NCBI RefSeq assembly: GCF_049651205.1 | Contig: NZ_JBASBR010000019.1 | Coordinates: 1 to 64,000 of the forward strand | Direction: 5' to 3' | From: Castellaniella sp049651205 | GTDB lineage: Bacteria; Pseudomonadota; Gammaproteobacteria; Burkholderiales; Burkholderiaceae_B | Length of the DNA stretch: 64,000 nucleotides | Part shown: positions 24,652-33,418 of the stretch, in pieces | Layout: every line of letters begins with the position of its first letter | Numbering within the stretch: the stretch's first letter is position 1 | Notes under the pieces: generated by a model | What the model was told of the DNA's origin: nothing | Seen by the model: only the letters and a program-made list of their open reading frames with translations | The model's database searches: none | Position numbers and translations under genes: made by a program

Positions 24652-25203
24652 ATGAACACACGGTACCCCCCGATCCAATGGGATCACCTGAAACACAGCG
24701 CCACCGCTCTGTTTGCGGGACTGCTGCTGGTAACGACTCCGCTGGTTGGCTATTGCAGCAACCCGGATATGTCCTCGCTGTCCGAATTACCCCCCGCCGA
24801 ATTAAACGCGTCACCCCTGCATGCAGACACGTATCAGAAAGGCGCCCTGAACAATAGCCATATTACTCAAAGGGGTGCTTCCGCAGCGGCCGCCGTCACA
24901 CAAGAGGGCGTCAATAACCAGGCCCATATTTCACAAAACGGTGCGAACAATACCGCTGTGTTGGCGCAATACGGCACCGGCAATGACGCATGGATCATGC
25001 AAGGTGGCAGCAACAACTCGGGCGACATCACCCAGCAAGGCACTGGCAACCGCGCAAAGCTGGAGCAATACACCAGCAGTGCCCATGCCACCCTAGGCCA
25101 GTTTGGCAACTTCAATCAACTGGCGGTCACGCAAACCATCCCAGGCTCGCTGCCTCCAATCATCCAGATTGGCACTGGGCTGAAGTTGAACGTCATTCGC
25201 TAA
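24652..25203 (+). CDS. csgB: Curlin nucleator-type subunit (CsgB-like)
   Basis: Minor curlin of 183 residues that probably nucleates amyloid growth at the cell surface. After an atypical signal region (hydrophobic FAGLLLVTTPLVGY near residues 22-36) come about five curlin repeats of the form x-Q-x-G-x-x-N: YQKGALNNSHITQ, VTQEGVNNQAHISQ, LAQYGTGNDAWIMQ, ITQQGTGNRAKLEQ and LGQFGNFNQLAVTQ. The last part ends in a basic tail, KLNVIR; E. coli CsgB also ends in a basic segment that binds the cell surface. The order relative to csgA supports CsgB rather than a second CsgA. Confidence 0.82.
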   Translation: MNTRYPPIQWDHLKHSATALFAGLLLVTTPLVGYCSNPDMSSLSELPPAELNASPLHADTYQKGALNNSHITQRGASAAAAVTQEGVNNQAHISQNGANNTAVLAQYGTGNDAWIMQGGSNNSGDITQQGTGNRAKLEQYTSSAHATLGQFGNFNQLAVTQTIPGSLPPIIQIGTGLKLNVIR

Positions 25204-25323
25204 GCATGCGCATGGTTATTCGATCAGTCAGGAACATTCAGTTTTTTCTACAAAACCCGGTACCAAGACCGCTGGGTGGCGTATCTCTCACACAGGTCTT
25301 GTTGTCTATAGAGGAGCATCATC

Positions 25324-25812
25324 ATGAAAACTCAACTCTGCGTATTGGCATCCGGTCTTGCCCTGGCCTTCTCTGGCGCAGCAGCCGTTGCCGGCAGCAC
25401 GGGCAACACGTATCAAGAGGGCTTCGATAACGATGCCACCATTACCCAGGCGTTTAACGGTAATGCATCGGCCCAGATCACCCAGAAGTTCGTGAAGAAC
25501 GTGGCTGAGGCCACCCAAGACGGCAACTGGCATGGCACAGCCAAGATCGATATTTATCAGGACGGTATCAATAACTACGCTAATGCCAAACAAAAGCATT
25601 CCTGGGGTTCCGACTCAAAGATTGTGCAACTTGGTTGGGGCAACAACGCCAACACCACACAAAGCTGGGGCGGCAACCAAACGTCAGACGTCTACCAGCG
25701 TGGCTTTGGCAATACCGTCAACGTGACACAAACTGGTTCCAATCTCAGCGCAACCGCGGTGCAGGTTGGTGTTGCCAATACCAGTACCATCACGCAAACA
25801 GGCGGCTGGTAA
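25324..25812 (+). CDS. csgA: Major curlin subunit CsgA
   Basis: Main amyloid subunit of curli fibres, 162 residues. A signal peptide ending AAAVAG precedes about six imperfect curlin repeats with Gln, Gly and Asn at fixed spacing, for example YQEGFDNDATITQ, YQDGINNYANAKQ, VQLGWGNNANTTQ, YQRGFGNTVNVTQ and VQVGVANTSTITQ. It is translated from ATG 25324 after AGAGGAGCATCATC, a strong ribosome site. A 9-bp hairpin follows, which may let csgA be made in excess over the genes downstream. Confidence 0.88.
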   Translation: MKTQLCVLASGLALAFSGAAAVAGSTGNTYQEGFDNDATITQAFNGNASAQITQKFVKNVAEATQDGNWHGTAKIDIYQDGINNYANAKQKHSWGSDSKIVQLGWGNNANTTQSWGGNQTSDVYQRGFGNTVNVTQTGSNLSATAVQVGVANTSTITQTGGW

Positions 25813-25839
25813 GCAACACGCGCGCAAGCGCTTATGTTC

Positions 25840-25880
25840 CCCGGTGGGATGCCTGACAAAGGCGACCCACCGGGTTTGCC
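25840..25880 (+). terminator. Leaky terminator or attenuating hairpin after csgA
   Basis: CCCGGTGGG at 25840-25848 pairs perfectly with CCCACCGGG at 25866-25874, with a 17-base loop and only three Ts after it. It lies 27 bases beyond the csgA stop and is likely to reduce, not abolish, read-through to the csgC/H-like gene and pgaABCD. Confidence 0.55.
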
Positions 25881-25905
25881 ACTCGGCAACACACGGAAGG
25901 CGATC

Positions 25906-26223
25906 ATGATGACCCCGGATATCAATCTGCAAGTGTGGCTTGATACAGTTGGCGGCACACAGCCAGCGATGATCGTCCCGTATGTACAGGGCCCTGAAAA
26001 CAGCACGCTGCATTACCAGCTAACCGCGACCAAACAAGGCGCCAGCGGCATATCCACGATCCAACAAAGTGGCGATGTGCGATTGCAGGCCAACACCCCC
26101 ACCGCACTGACACGGTTCTCGCTCTCCGTCGGAGACCAGGACGAGTGCATGATCGAACTGATTCTGTATGCCGGCGGCCAGGCAGCCAGCCATTATCAGT
26201 TTGACTGTCCCCAAGCCCAGTAA
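25906..26223 (+). CDS. CsgC/CsgH-like curli amyloid modulator without a signal peptide
   Basis: Product of 105 residues (ATG 25906, or 25909), preceded by GGAAGG. The stretch TKQGASGISTIQQSGDVRLQANTPTALTRFSLSVGDQDECMIEL lines up with the immunoglobulin-like fold of CsgC/CsgH, periplasmic proteins that stop curlins from polymerising too early. Two things are odd: no signal peptide can be found from any start in the frame, and the CxC pair of enterobacterial CsgC is missing. It could act in the cytoplasm, be exported by a neighbour-dependent route, or use a start I do not recognise. The position right after csgA supports a curli role. Confidence 0.6.
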   Translation: MMTPDINLQVWLDTVGGTQPAMIVPYVQGPENSTLHYQLTATKQGASGISTIQQSGDVRLQANTPTALTRFSLSVGDQDECMIELILYAGGQAASHYQFDCPQAQ

Positions 26224-26249
26224 CACATTTATTGATCGCGAGGCTCACC

Positions 26250-28511
26250 TTGTCTACCCGCTTTTTGCCCATCGTATTTACATTTTGTACGGTATTGGCA
26301 CTGCCCGACATTGCCATGTGTACCTCGATACAAAAGTACGACATCCTGATACAAGAGGCGCGCACCCATCGGGATGCGCAGCAATGGGATCAGGCCTTGG
26401 CGCTATTCAAAGAAGGCGAACAGCAATTTCCACAGCAATCTGCATTCACGCTTGGTTACATCATGACCTTGGCCGATGCCGGCCACACAGATGAAGCAAT
26501 CCGCCTGGGGCGCCAACTGGTGTCCAGACATCCCGATAGCGCAGACAGCCATCTGGTACTTGACTACGCGTATTACCAAGCACACCGGCCCTACGACGCA
26601 CTGGAATCCGCCTCTCAGGCATACCGTCTATCGCCAGGCAAAGCATACGTGGTGCGTTCGTATATCCAGGCCTTGCAACGCGCCCGGTTGTCTCAGGCGG
26701 CCCTGAATCTGGCCAACACCCACCCGGGGGTTCTTAAGCCGGCTGAAATACGTGCGCTGCAAACAGATGTCGCCGCGCAGCTTACCCGCGCGGCGGCGGC
26801 TGAGTCCCGTGGCGAGGAAGACCGATTTTTGGTGGCCGATCAGGCATTGGCAATGTACGACACCCTGATCCCGCAATGGGAAGCCCTTGGGCCCTCTGCC
26901 CAGCCACAACTGAACCGCGCCAAGGCAGACCGCCTCCAGGCCCTGCAAGAACGTCAGCGTTGGACGGAGGTTGTCAGCAGCTACGAGTCCATGCAGGCTG
27001 CCGGCATCCCTATACCCAACTATGCACTGGGCGACGTCGCTGCGGCGTATCTGGCATTGCATCAACCCGAGAAAGCGGCACCACTCTTTGAAAAATCACT
27101 GGCTGCCTCCGCGGAAGCCCGCCCATCCGCAGACGTGCTGACCGATACCACCGGCCTGTTTTACGCCCTGACCGAATCCGGGCGCTATGCCACCGCCAAC
27201 GAAACGCTGCACAGCCAGGATGACAAGCTGCCAACGTGGATCGTAAACAAGGGAGACCCCAGGCAACGGCCTAATCCACTCAAGCTGGATGTCGCCCAGA
27301 CTCAGGCGCTGGGGATGCTCTATGAAAACCAGACACGGAAGGCCCAGGCCCAGCTAGATGAAATGGTGGCCGCTGCGCCAGAAAATGCCAGCCTACGCAC
27401 AGCAAGATCGCAGGTATACATCGCACGGGATCTTCCGCGCGCCGCCGAAAAAGACTTGAAGATTGCTGAAAACCAGACGCCCAGGTCGATCGAGGTTGAG
27501 CTCAATCAGGCCTCGGCCGCCATGGACTTGCAAGAATGGGGCCAGGCTGAGCTGCTGCACGACGACCTGATGGCACGCGCGCCCGAAGACATCGCTGTGC
27601 AACGGGTCGACCGTGTCTGGAAAGTACACAACATGGCCGAATGGCGGATCACAGCCAGCCGCGGCGTCACCAGCGACAGCCCGGTACTGGGTAGCCACGA
27701 ATGGAACCTGGATACGGTTTTGTATTCACCCCCCATCAATAAAAACTGGCGGGTGTTTGCAGGCACCGGCTATTCCGAAGCCGATTTTGACGAAGGCACA
27801 GGCCATTACAGCTGGACGCGCGCGGGCGCCGAGTGGCGTAGTCGGGATATCACCGCTCAGGCAGAAGTATCAGGCAATCGTTATGGGCACGGCACAAAAA
27901 CTGGTGCAGCTGCCACTATTTTTGTGGATCTCAATGACCACTGGCAAGTAGGGGCCGGTGCTGCCTGGCGCTCTCGCGAAACCCCTCTGAGGGCCCTGAA
28001 AAACGACATTACCTCGAACAGCCTGCAGGCTTCCTTGCGCTGGCGTGGCGACGAGCGCCGTGAATGGACGTTATCAGTAACGCCCTCGTTTTTCTCGGAT
28101 GGGAATAACCGGCTGGAAGCCCGACTGAATGGCCGCCAGCGCCTGTACACAACTCCCACCATCAAGCTGGACGCCTTGTTCGAGATCTCTGCGTCGCATA
28201 ACTCGCACGACGACAACGCAAATTACTTCAATCCGAAGTCAGACCTCACGGTTGTACCGGCCTTGCAACTTACCCACACCCTATATCAGCGCTACGAGAA
28301 AACCTGGGAGCAGCAGTTTTTGCTGGGAGCAGGTACGTACGCACAACAGCACCATGGCACCGGGGCGATCATCACGGTGGGCTATGGGCAACGCTATCGC
28401 TATAACGACGTGCTGGACGTCGGCTTCATGGTAACCGGCACCTCCCGCCCCTATGACGGCCAACGGGAGCGCGACTACAACTTCCTCGTCAATATGACGT
28501 ACCGGTTTTGA
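26250..28511 (+). CDS. pgaA: Poly-beta-1,6-N-acetylglucosamine export porin PgaA
   Basis: Outer-membrane exporter of PNAG. The 753-residue product has a signal peptide (MSTRFLPIVFTFCTVLALPD), an N-terminal half made of TPR-type helical repeats (for example YDILIQEARTHRDAQQWDQAL and ADSHLVLDYAYYQAHRPYDAL), and a C-terminal beta barrel of about 280 residues that ends in an aromatic (NFLVNMTYRF), the usual outer-membrane signature. TTG 26250 is taken as start because GCGAGG lies six bases upstream; TTG 26232 is possible. It is 26 bases after the CsgC/H-like gene, so curli and PNAG genes may be co-transcribed. Confidence 0.9.
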   Translation: MSTRFLPIVFTFCTVLALPDIAMCTSIQKYDILIQEARTHRDAQQWDQALALFKEGEQQFPQQSAFTLGYIMTLADAGHTDEAIRLGRQLVSRHPDSADSHLVLDYAYYQAHRPYDALESASQAYRLSPGKAYVVRSYIQALQRARLSQAALNLANTHPGVLKPAEIRALQTDVAAQLTRAAAAESRGEEDRFLVADQALAMYDTLIPQWEALGPSAQPQLNRAKADRLQALQERQRWTEVVSSYESMQAAGIPIPNYALGDVAAAYLALHQPEKAAPLFEKSLAASAEARPSADVLTDTTGLFYALTESGRYATANETLHSQDDKLPTWIVNKGDPRQRPNPLKLDVAQTQALGMLYENQTRKAQAQLDEMVAAAPENASLRTARSQVYIARDLPRAAEKDLKIAENQTPRSIEVELNQASAAMDLQEWGQAELLHDDLMARAPEDIAVQRVDRVWKVHNMAEWRITASRGVTSDSPVLGSHEWNLDTVLYSPPINKNWRVFAGTGYSEADFDEGTGHYSWTRAGAEWRSRDITAQAEVSGNRYGHGTKTGAAATIFVDLNDHWQVGAGAAWRSRETPLRALKNDITSNSLQASLRWRGDERREWTLSVTPSFFSDGNNRLEARLNGRQRLYTTPTIKLDALFEISASHNSHDDNANYFNPKSDLTVVPALQLTHTLYQRYEKTWEQQFLLGAGTYAQQHHGTGAIITVGYGQRYRYNDVLDVGFMVTGTSRPYDGQRERDYNFLVNMTYRF

Positions 28512-28525
28512 CCAGGGAACACGCC

Positions 28526-30547
28526 ATGTCTTCAATTCATACTTTCGCACGGTTTCTGTTCCTGTCCTGCTGCCTGGTGATATTGGCGGGCTGCGCACGC
28601 GACATCCCTGCATTCTTGCCCCCTGCCGACCGCCCAATGGAGGCAACCAATCTTCCATGGCCGCATAACCACGTGCTGACGCTGGCCTACCACGACATCG
28701 AAGACAGCGACCCCGACCAGACCTTTGTGTCCGTACGCACAGACCTGTTTGTCGCCCAGATGCAATGGCTGCATGACAATGGCTACCAGGCTGTTTCCGT
28801 AGATCAGATTCTGGCAGCACGCAACGGCGGTGCAGCCTTGCCGCCAAAATCTGTGCTGCTGACGTTTGACGACGGATTCCGCAGTTTTTACACGCGTGTT
28901 TTCCCGATACTGAAAGCCATGAGCTGGCCTGCTGTGTGGGCGCCAGTAGGTAAATGGCTGGATACCCCGCCTGATGAGACAGTCATGTTTGGCAACCAGG
29001 CAATACCTAGAAGCCGCTTTGGCACATGGGCACAGGTTCGCGAAGTGGCTCGCTCCGGGCTGGTTGAGATTGGCTCGCACACCAACAACCTGCACTACGG
29101 CATCCTGGCAAACCCCCAGGGTAATCGCGAACCCGCCGCAGCCACCCGCCAGTACGATCCGGCTACGCACACCTACGAAACCGAAGCAGCCTACCGGCGG
29201 CGCATTGACGCGGACGTGCAAGCCATTACCCGAAAATTACGCGAGATCACCGGCAAGGCACCCCGGGTATGGGTATGGCCTTATGGCGCTGCCAACGGCA
29301 TTGCCCTCGACATCATCCGCAAACATGGGTATCAGATGGCTCTGACACTGGATGACGGCCTGGGCAATCTGCAGCAACTGATGTCCATGCCACGGGTCTT
29401 GATCACCGACTCTCCCGATATGGTTGAATTCGCCCGCACCATTTTGGGCGTAGAGCCAGCACCCATCATCCGGATGGCTCAGGTCGATCTCGATTATGTC
29501 TACGACCCCGATCCTGCACAGATGGACAAAAACCTGGGTGTCCTGGTGCAGCGGATTGCAGACATGAAGATCAATACTGTTTTTTTGCAAGCCTACGCTG
29601 ATCCAAACGGCGACGGACTGGCCCGATCCGTGTATTTTCCCAATCACTGGCTGCCCATGCGCGCAGACCTGTTCAACCGCGCTGTATGGCAGCTACAGAC
29701 ACGAGCCAACGTCAAGGTCTATGCCTGGATGCCTGTGCTGAGTTTCGATCTTGCACCAAACATCCACCGGGTAAGCCGCTGGGATCCCGCCCACCCAGAC
29801 AATGTGCCGGCACCCGACCCACAGCAATATCAGCGCCTGTCTCCCTTTGATCCTCAGGCAAGAGCAGCGATTGCCGGTTTGTACGCAGACATGGCCGCCA
29901 ACGCTCCCATCAGCGGGATTCTTTTCCATGATGACGCGATCCTGTCCGACTTTGAGGATGCCAGCCCACCCGCACTGGCGGCCTATCGGCAAGCAGGCCT
30001 GCCCGACACCATCCCTGCCCTGCGCAAAGATGCCGACACGTTGCAGCGCTGGACACGATTCAAGAGTCAGAGCCTTATCCAACTAACCAACAACCTCACC
30101 CGGCAAGTCAGGGCCATACGCGGGCCCCAGGTAATCACTGCACGCAATATCTTTGCAGAGCCCATTCTCAACCCCGAGAGCGAAACCTGGTTTGCGCAAA
30201 ACTTCGACGACTTCCTGCAGACCTACGACTGGACCGTTCCCATGGCCATGCCACTGATGGAGCAGGTGCCGGCCGCACAGGCGGACAAGTGGCTTGAGCA
30301 TCTGGTAGCCACCATCAAACAGCACCCGGGCGCACTCTCGCGCACGATTGTGGAACTGCAGGCCCGCGACTGGAGCCAGCCTAGCCAACCACCTGTCAAC
30401 GACAACACGCTGACGCGTTGGATGCGCGGCTTACGACTCCAGGGTGTCCCAAGCTTTGGCTTCTATCCCTACGACTTTGGCCAAAACCAGCCCGCGATGG
30501 AAGCCATCCGGCCGGCGCTCTCAAACGCCTGGTACCCCTACCACTAA
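28526..30547 (+). CDS. pgaB: PNAG N-deacetylase/hydrolase lipoprotein PgaB
   Basis: Periplasmic lipoprotein of 673 residues that partly deacetylates PNAG so that it can be exported, and can also cleave it. The lipobox ILAGC gives Cys23. The N-terminal carbohydrate-esterase 4 domain has LAYHDIEDSDP and LLTFDDGFRSFY, the metal and catalytic Asp/His region. The C-terminal glycoside-hydrolase-like TIM barrel starts near VDLDYVYDPDPAQMDKNL and contains ISGILFHDDAILSDFED. Length matches the E. coli protein. ATG 28526 follows AGGGAA, 14 bases after pgaA. Confidence 0.93.
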   Translation: MSSIHTFARFLFLSCCLVILAGCARDIPAFLPPADRPMEATNLPWPHNHVLTLAYHDIEDSDPDQTFVSVRTDLFVAQMQWLHDNGYQAVSVDQILAARNGGAALPPKSVLLTFDDGFRSFYTRVFPILKAMSWPAVWAPVGKWLDTPPDETVMFGNQAIPRSRFGTWAQVREVARSGLVEIGSHTNNLHYGILANPQGNREPAAATRQYDPATHTYETEAAYRRRIDADVQAITRKLREITGKAPRVWVWPYGAANGIALDIIRKHGYQMALTLDDGLGNLQQLMSMPRVLITDSPDMVEFARTILGVEPAPIIRMAQVDLDYVYDPDPAQMDKNLGVLVQRIADMKINTVFLQAYADPNGDGLARSVYFPNHWLPMRADLFNRAVWQLQTRANVKVYAWMPVLSFDLAPNIHRVSRWDPAHPDNVPAPDPQQYQRLSPFDPQARAAIAGLYADMAANAPISGILFHDDAILSDFEDASPPALAAYRQAGLPDTIPALRKDADTLQRWTRFKSQSLIQLTNNLTRQVRAIRGPQVITARNIFAEPILNPESETWFAQNFDDFLQTYDWTVPMAMPLMEQVPAAQADKWLEHLVATIKQHPGALSRTIVELQARDWSQPSQPPVNDNTLTRWMRGLRLQGVPSFGFYPYDFGQNQPAMEAIRPALSNAWYPYH

Positions 30548-30559
30548 GGAATCCACGAC

Positions 30560-31894
30560 ATGACTGACCGACTGTTTGCTTTCCTGATCCTGTGTCTTGT
30601 TCTAGGGGCTCCCTTTGGCGCCGCAGCTATCTGGACAACCGACCTGATCCTGGACTTCGTATTCTTTTACCCCTTGTTCATGTCCTGCCTGTGGATGCTT
30701 GGCGGCGTGTATTTTTGGCTGCACTGGGAAAGGCACTGGGCGTGGGGCCCGGATGTGCGGCCCCCCGAGCTCAAAGGCAACCCACTGATATCGATTCTGA
30801 TCCCTTGCTACAACGAGGCCGCACATGGCACGGAAACCATTTTGGCCGCGCTTGACCAGCACTACCTCAACATCGAGGTCATCGCCATCAACGATGGTTC
30901 AAGTGATGAAACTGGGGCGATGCTGGATCGGCTGGCCACCACCCACGACCGCCTCCGAGTGATCCACCTCGCACAAAATCAGGGCAAGGCGATGGCGCTG
31001 CGCATGGGCGCATTGGCCGCACGCAGCGATTACCTGGTGTGCATCGACGGCGACGCAATCCTCAACCGGGATGCTGTCACCTACCTGGTGGCGCCGCTAC
31101 TGCAACACCCTCGTGTGGGGGCCGTCACCGGCAACCCACGCATCCGCACTCGATCCACGCTGATTGGCCGTATTCAGGTGGGTGAATTCTCATCCATCGT
31201 CGGGCTCATCAAACGCACACAACGTGTGTATGGGCAGGTATTTACGGTATCGGGTGTCGTGGCCGCATTTCGTCGTACCGCACTGGATCGCGTGGGCTAC
31301 TGGAGCCTGGATATGGTGACCGAAGACATCGATATCAGCTGGAAGCTGCAACGGGATCATTGGTCCATCTTTTTTGAGCCCCGGGCGTTGTGCTGGATTC
31401 TGATGCCCGAAACAGTGCGCGGATTATGGAAGCAGCGGCTACGCTGGGCACAAGGCGGCGCCGAAGTTTTCCTCAAGAACATTTCCAATATCTGGTCGTG
31501 GCGCCATCGCCGCCTGTGGCCCATGGTGCTTGAGTTCTCCATCTCCTCCATCTGGGCGTTTGCGCTGATCCTGTCAATCGTGCTTTGGGCACTGGGCTTC
31601 TTTGTCGACCTACCACCACATATCCACGTCGAAACGCTGATGCCACCAGCATTTACCGGTATGGTGCTGGCCATGGCCTGCCTGATGCAGTTTGGGCTTA
31701 GCGTGTTTATTGATCGCCGATACGAGCCTGGCCTGAGCCATTCTCTGTACTGGGTAATCTGGTATCCGCTGGCCTACTGGATGATCAATCTGCTTACGAC
31801 GCTTTGCAGTTTCCCAAAAGTCATGCTCAAACATCACCGCATTCGGGCGCGCTGGGAAAGCCCCGACCGCGGCATTAAGGCGCCCACACCATGA
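30560..31894 (+). CDS. pgaC: PNAG synthase, family 2 glycosyltransferase PgaC
   Basis: Inner-membrane processive glycosyltransferase that polymerises UDP-GlcNAc into PNAG, 444 residues. Two N-terminal membrane helices precede the GT-A domain with ISILIPCYNEAAH, AINDGSSDETG, CIDGDAIL (the DxD metal site), TEDIDISWKLQ (catalytic base) and the product-site motif QRLRWAQGG (QxxRW). Several helices follow. Activity in known systems requires PgaD and c-di-GMP bound across the PgaC-PgaD interface. Its stop overlaps the start of pgaD. Confidence 0.95.
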   Translation: MTDRLFAFLILCLVLGAPFGAAAIWTTDLILDFVFFYPLFMSCLWMLGGVYFWLHWERHWAWGPDVRPPELKGNPLISILIPCYNEAAHGTETILAALDQHYLNIEVIAINDGSSDETGAMLDRLATTHDRLRVIHLAQNQGKAMALRMGALAARSDYLVCIDGDAILNRDAVTYLVAPLLQHPRVGAVTGNPRIRTRSTLIGRIQVGEFSSIVGLIKRTQRVYGQVFTVSGVVAAFRRTALDRVGYWSLDMVTEDIDISWKLQRDHWSIFFEPRALCWILMPETVRGLWKQRLRWAQGGAEVFLKNISNIWSWRHRRLWPMVLEFSISSIWAFALILSIVLWALGFFVDLPPHIHVETLMPPAFTGMVLAMACLMQFGLSVFIDRRYEPGLSHSLYWVIWYPLAYWMINLLTTLCSFPKVMLKHHRIRARWESPDRGIKAPTP

Positions 31895-32355
31895 ACATCA
31901 TCAAAACCCCACGCTCGTGTGTATTTGCCGCGATCGATATGGTTCTCACTGCACTGGCCTGGCTAGGATTTCTGTATCTCTTTGGCGATGGCATCATATC
32001 CATCCTCCAGGGAGACACGACTGGCCTGGAAGTACCCCTGGTGTCGCGGCTGCTTCCACAAATGCACTCGCTGGTGATCTACGCCATCGTTGGCGGCAGC
32101 CTAGGCATCTTGCTGTTTCTTTGGGCCGACTACAACGCCAACCGCTTTCGCCGGCTGGATCGGCGCAAAGCCCCGGTCGTTCTTCCGTATGAGTCCCTGG
32201 CCGCCAGCTTTGGTATCAACCTTGCACAGGTGCAAACCCTGCACAGTAGCCAGACCATCCGTATTCAGCACACTGACGACGGGCGGATCCAGCTGCTGGA
32301 TTTCGACTCGCTAGGCAAAGCACAGGCGCGTAAAGTAGTGTCAATGAATAGATGA
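31891..32355 (+). CDS. pgaD: PNAG synthase accessory subunit PgaD
   Basis: Small inner-membrane partner of PgaC, 154 residues, with two hydrophobic helices (about 12-40 and 65-85) and a cytoplasmic tail. The segment FLWADYNANRFRRLDRRK after the second helix is the family's most conserved piece. In E. coli, c-di-GMP stabilises the PgaC-PgaD complex. ATG 31891 overlaps the pgaC stop, the usual coupling. It ends the pga operon. Confidence 0.9.
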   Translation: MNIIKTPRSCVFAAIDMVLTALAWLGFLYLFGDGIISILQGDTTGLEVPLVSRLLPQMHSLVIYAIVGGSLGILLFLWADYNANRFRRLDRRKAPVVLPYESLAASFGINLAQVQTLHSSQTIRIQHTDDGRIQLLDFDSLGKAQARKVVSMNR

Positions 32356-32400
32356 ACAGGTCATGTGCCCAGGCATAAAAAATGTTTTTTATATCAAACA

Positions 32401-32460
32401 TTGCTAATTATTACGATCAAATGGACAATAGCAGAGCACTTGCACGTTTAGTTGGGGGGG
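32401..32460 (+). promoter_or_regulatory. AT-rich promoter region with G7 tract upstream of the LuxR-type gene
   Basis: The 115-base gap after pgaD is strikingly AT-rich, with an ATAAAAAA/TTTTTTAT palindrome at 32375-32392. A weak promoter can be read as TTGCTA (32401-32406), 17 bases, then GACAAT (32424-32429). Seven consecutive Gs (32454-32460) lie ten bases before the ATG and serve as the ribosome site. Confidence 0.35.
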
Positions 32461-32470
32461 ACATATTACG

Positions 32471-33394
32471 ATGGCCACCGTCACCGTAGTAGAGCCAAAT
32501 ACCTTATTGCGCTTAGGCATACTCAAGCTGCTCCAGCTGCTTGATTGCCCCTTGACGGCTACCGGGATCGACTACACACAGCTGTTTCGGGGCGCTTCAA
32601 AACCCGGCGGCACCGATCTCATGCTGCTGTCAGTACCCGATGTCTTTGACCGCATGAAAGAACTGATGGCTGCCGCCCAGCAGGGCTACGCGCCACGCCG
32701 CATCTTGCTGCTTTCGGATGCGCAAACCTTGCCTTACTCGCTACTTAATTTTCCACCGGTACTGGCAGGATATATTTCCAAGTATTCATCTCAAGACGTA
32801 CTAAAATCTTCGGTGATGCTGGTGCTGGCGGGCGGCAAATGTTTTCCGCACCCGCATGCCTGTGCACTGGCTGAGATCGACACTGACACCAATGCCTCAT
32901 CGCCGGCTGCACCGCGCAGACGCCGCTGGTACGACCACGACACCACGACACAAAGCAGCCAGCCCCCCGAGCCTCAACCCGACAACCTGCTTCGCTCATC
33001 TACTCCACCAACCATGGTGTCCGCAGCGCGCCTCCCAGAGCCAGAGCTCACCCAAGTATCCGCCGCTGTGCCGCAAACAGACGACCCAGCAATTACCGCC
33101 GAAACCATGGATCGCGAGGCCAATCTGTTGCGCCTCACGCCACGCCAATACCAGGTGCTGGCGTTGCTGGCCAAGGGCTACCCACTTAAAACCATCAGCA
33201 AACAACTTAATATTTCAGTGGCTACCGCAAAAACACACACCGAGGCCCTGTACCAGCGGCTATCGGTTAATAGCCGCAATGCAGCTGTCTACGCGGCTAT
33301 TTCAAGGGGGGCCACGCTGGGCTGGCACGACCCTCGCATGTCTCCGACCGCTTCAGGCAAAGCCTCGTCCAATATCGACGTCTCAACAAACTGA
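32471..33394 (+). CDS. LuxR-type transcriptional regulator with degenerate receiver domain
   Basis: Probable regulator of the adjacent matrix genes, similar in layout to CsgD. The 307-residue product has an N-terminal receiver-like fold (VTVVEPNTLLRLGILKLL, RRILLLSDAQT, AGYISKYSSQDVLKS), a Pro/Ser/Thr-rich linker (about 135-215) and a C-terminal LuxR helix-turn-helix (LTPRQYQVLALLAKGYPLKT, NISVATAKTHTEALYQRL, from about residue 222). The expected phosphoacceptor aspartate is replaced: the strand reads LMLLSVPD with Ser54. The acidic pair near the N-terminus is also missing, although Lys104 is kept. Classical phosphorylation is therefore unlikely. It is convergent with bcsQ. Confidence 0.85.
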   Translation: MATVTVVEPNTLLRLGILKLLQLLDCPLTATGIDYTQLFRGASKPGGTDLMLLSVPDVFDRMKELMAAAQQGYAPRRILLLSDAQTLPYSLLNFPPVLAGYISKYSSQDVLKSSVMLVLAGGKCFPHPHACALAEIDTDTNASSPAAPRRRRWYDHDTTTQSSQPPEPQPDNLLRSSTPPTMVSAARLPEPELTQVSAAVPQTDDPAITAETMDREANLLRLTPRQYQVLALLAKGYPLKTISKQLNISVATAKTHTEALYQRLSVNSRNAAVYAAISRGATLGWHDPRMSPTASGKASSNIDVSTN

Positions 33395-33418
33395 CATTGC
33401 GCGGCCTGCAGGTGCATT

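Noticed and set aside
25834..25905. Start of the CsgC/H-like gene at ATG 25834
   Set aside because: This segment is the post-csgA hairpin, encodes no signal peptide, and lacks a ribosome site; GGAAGG precedes ATG 25906.
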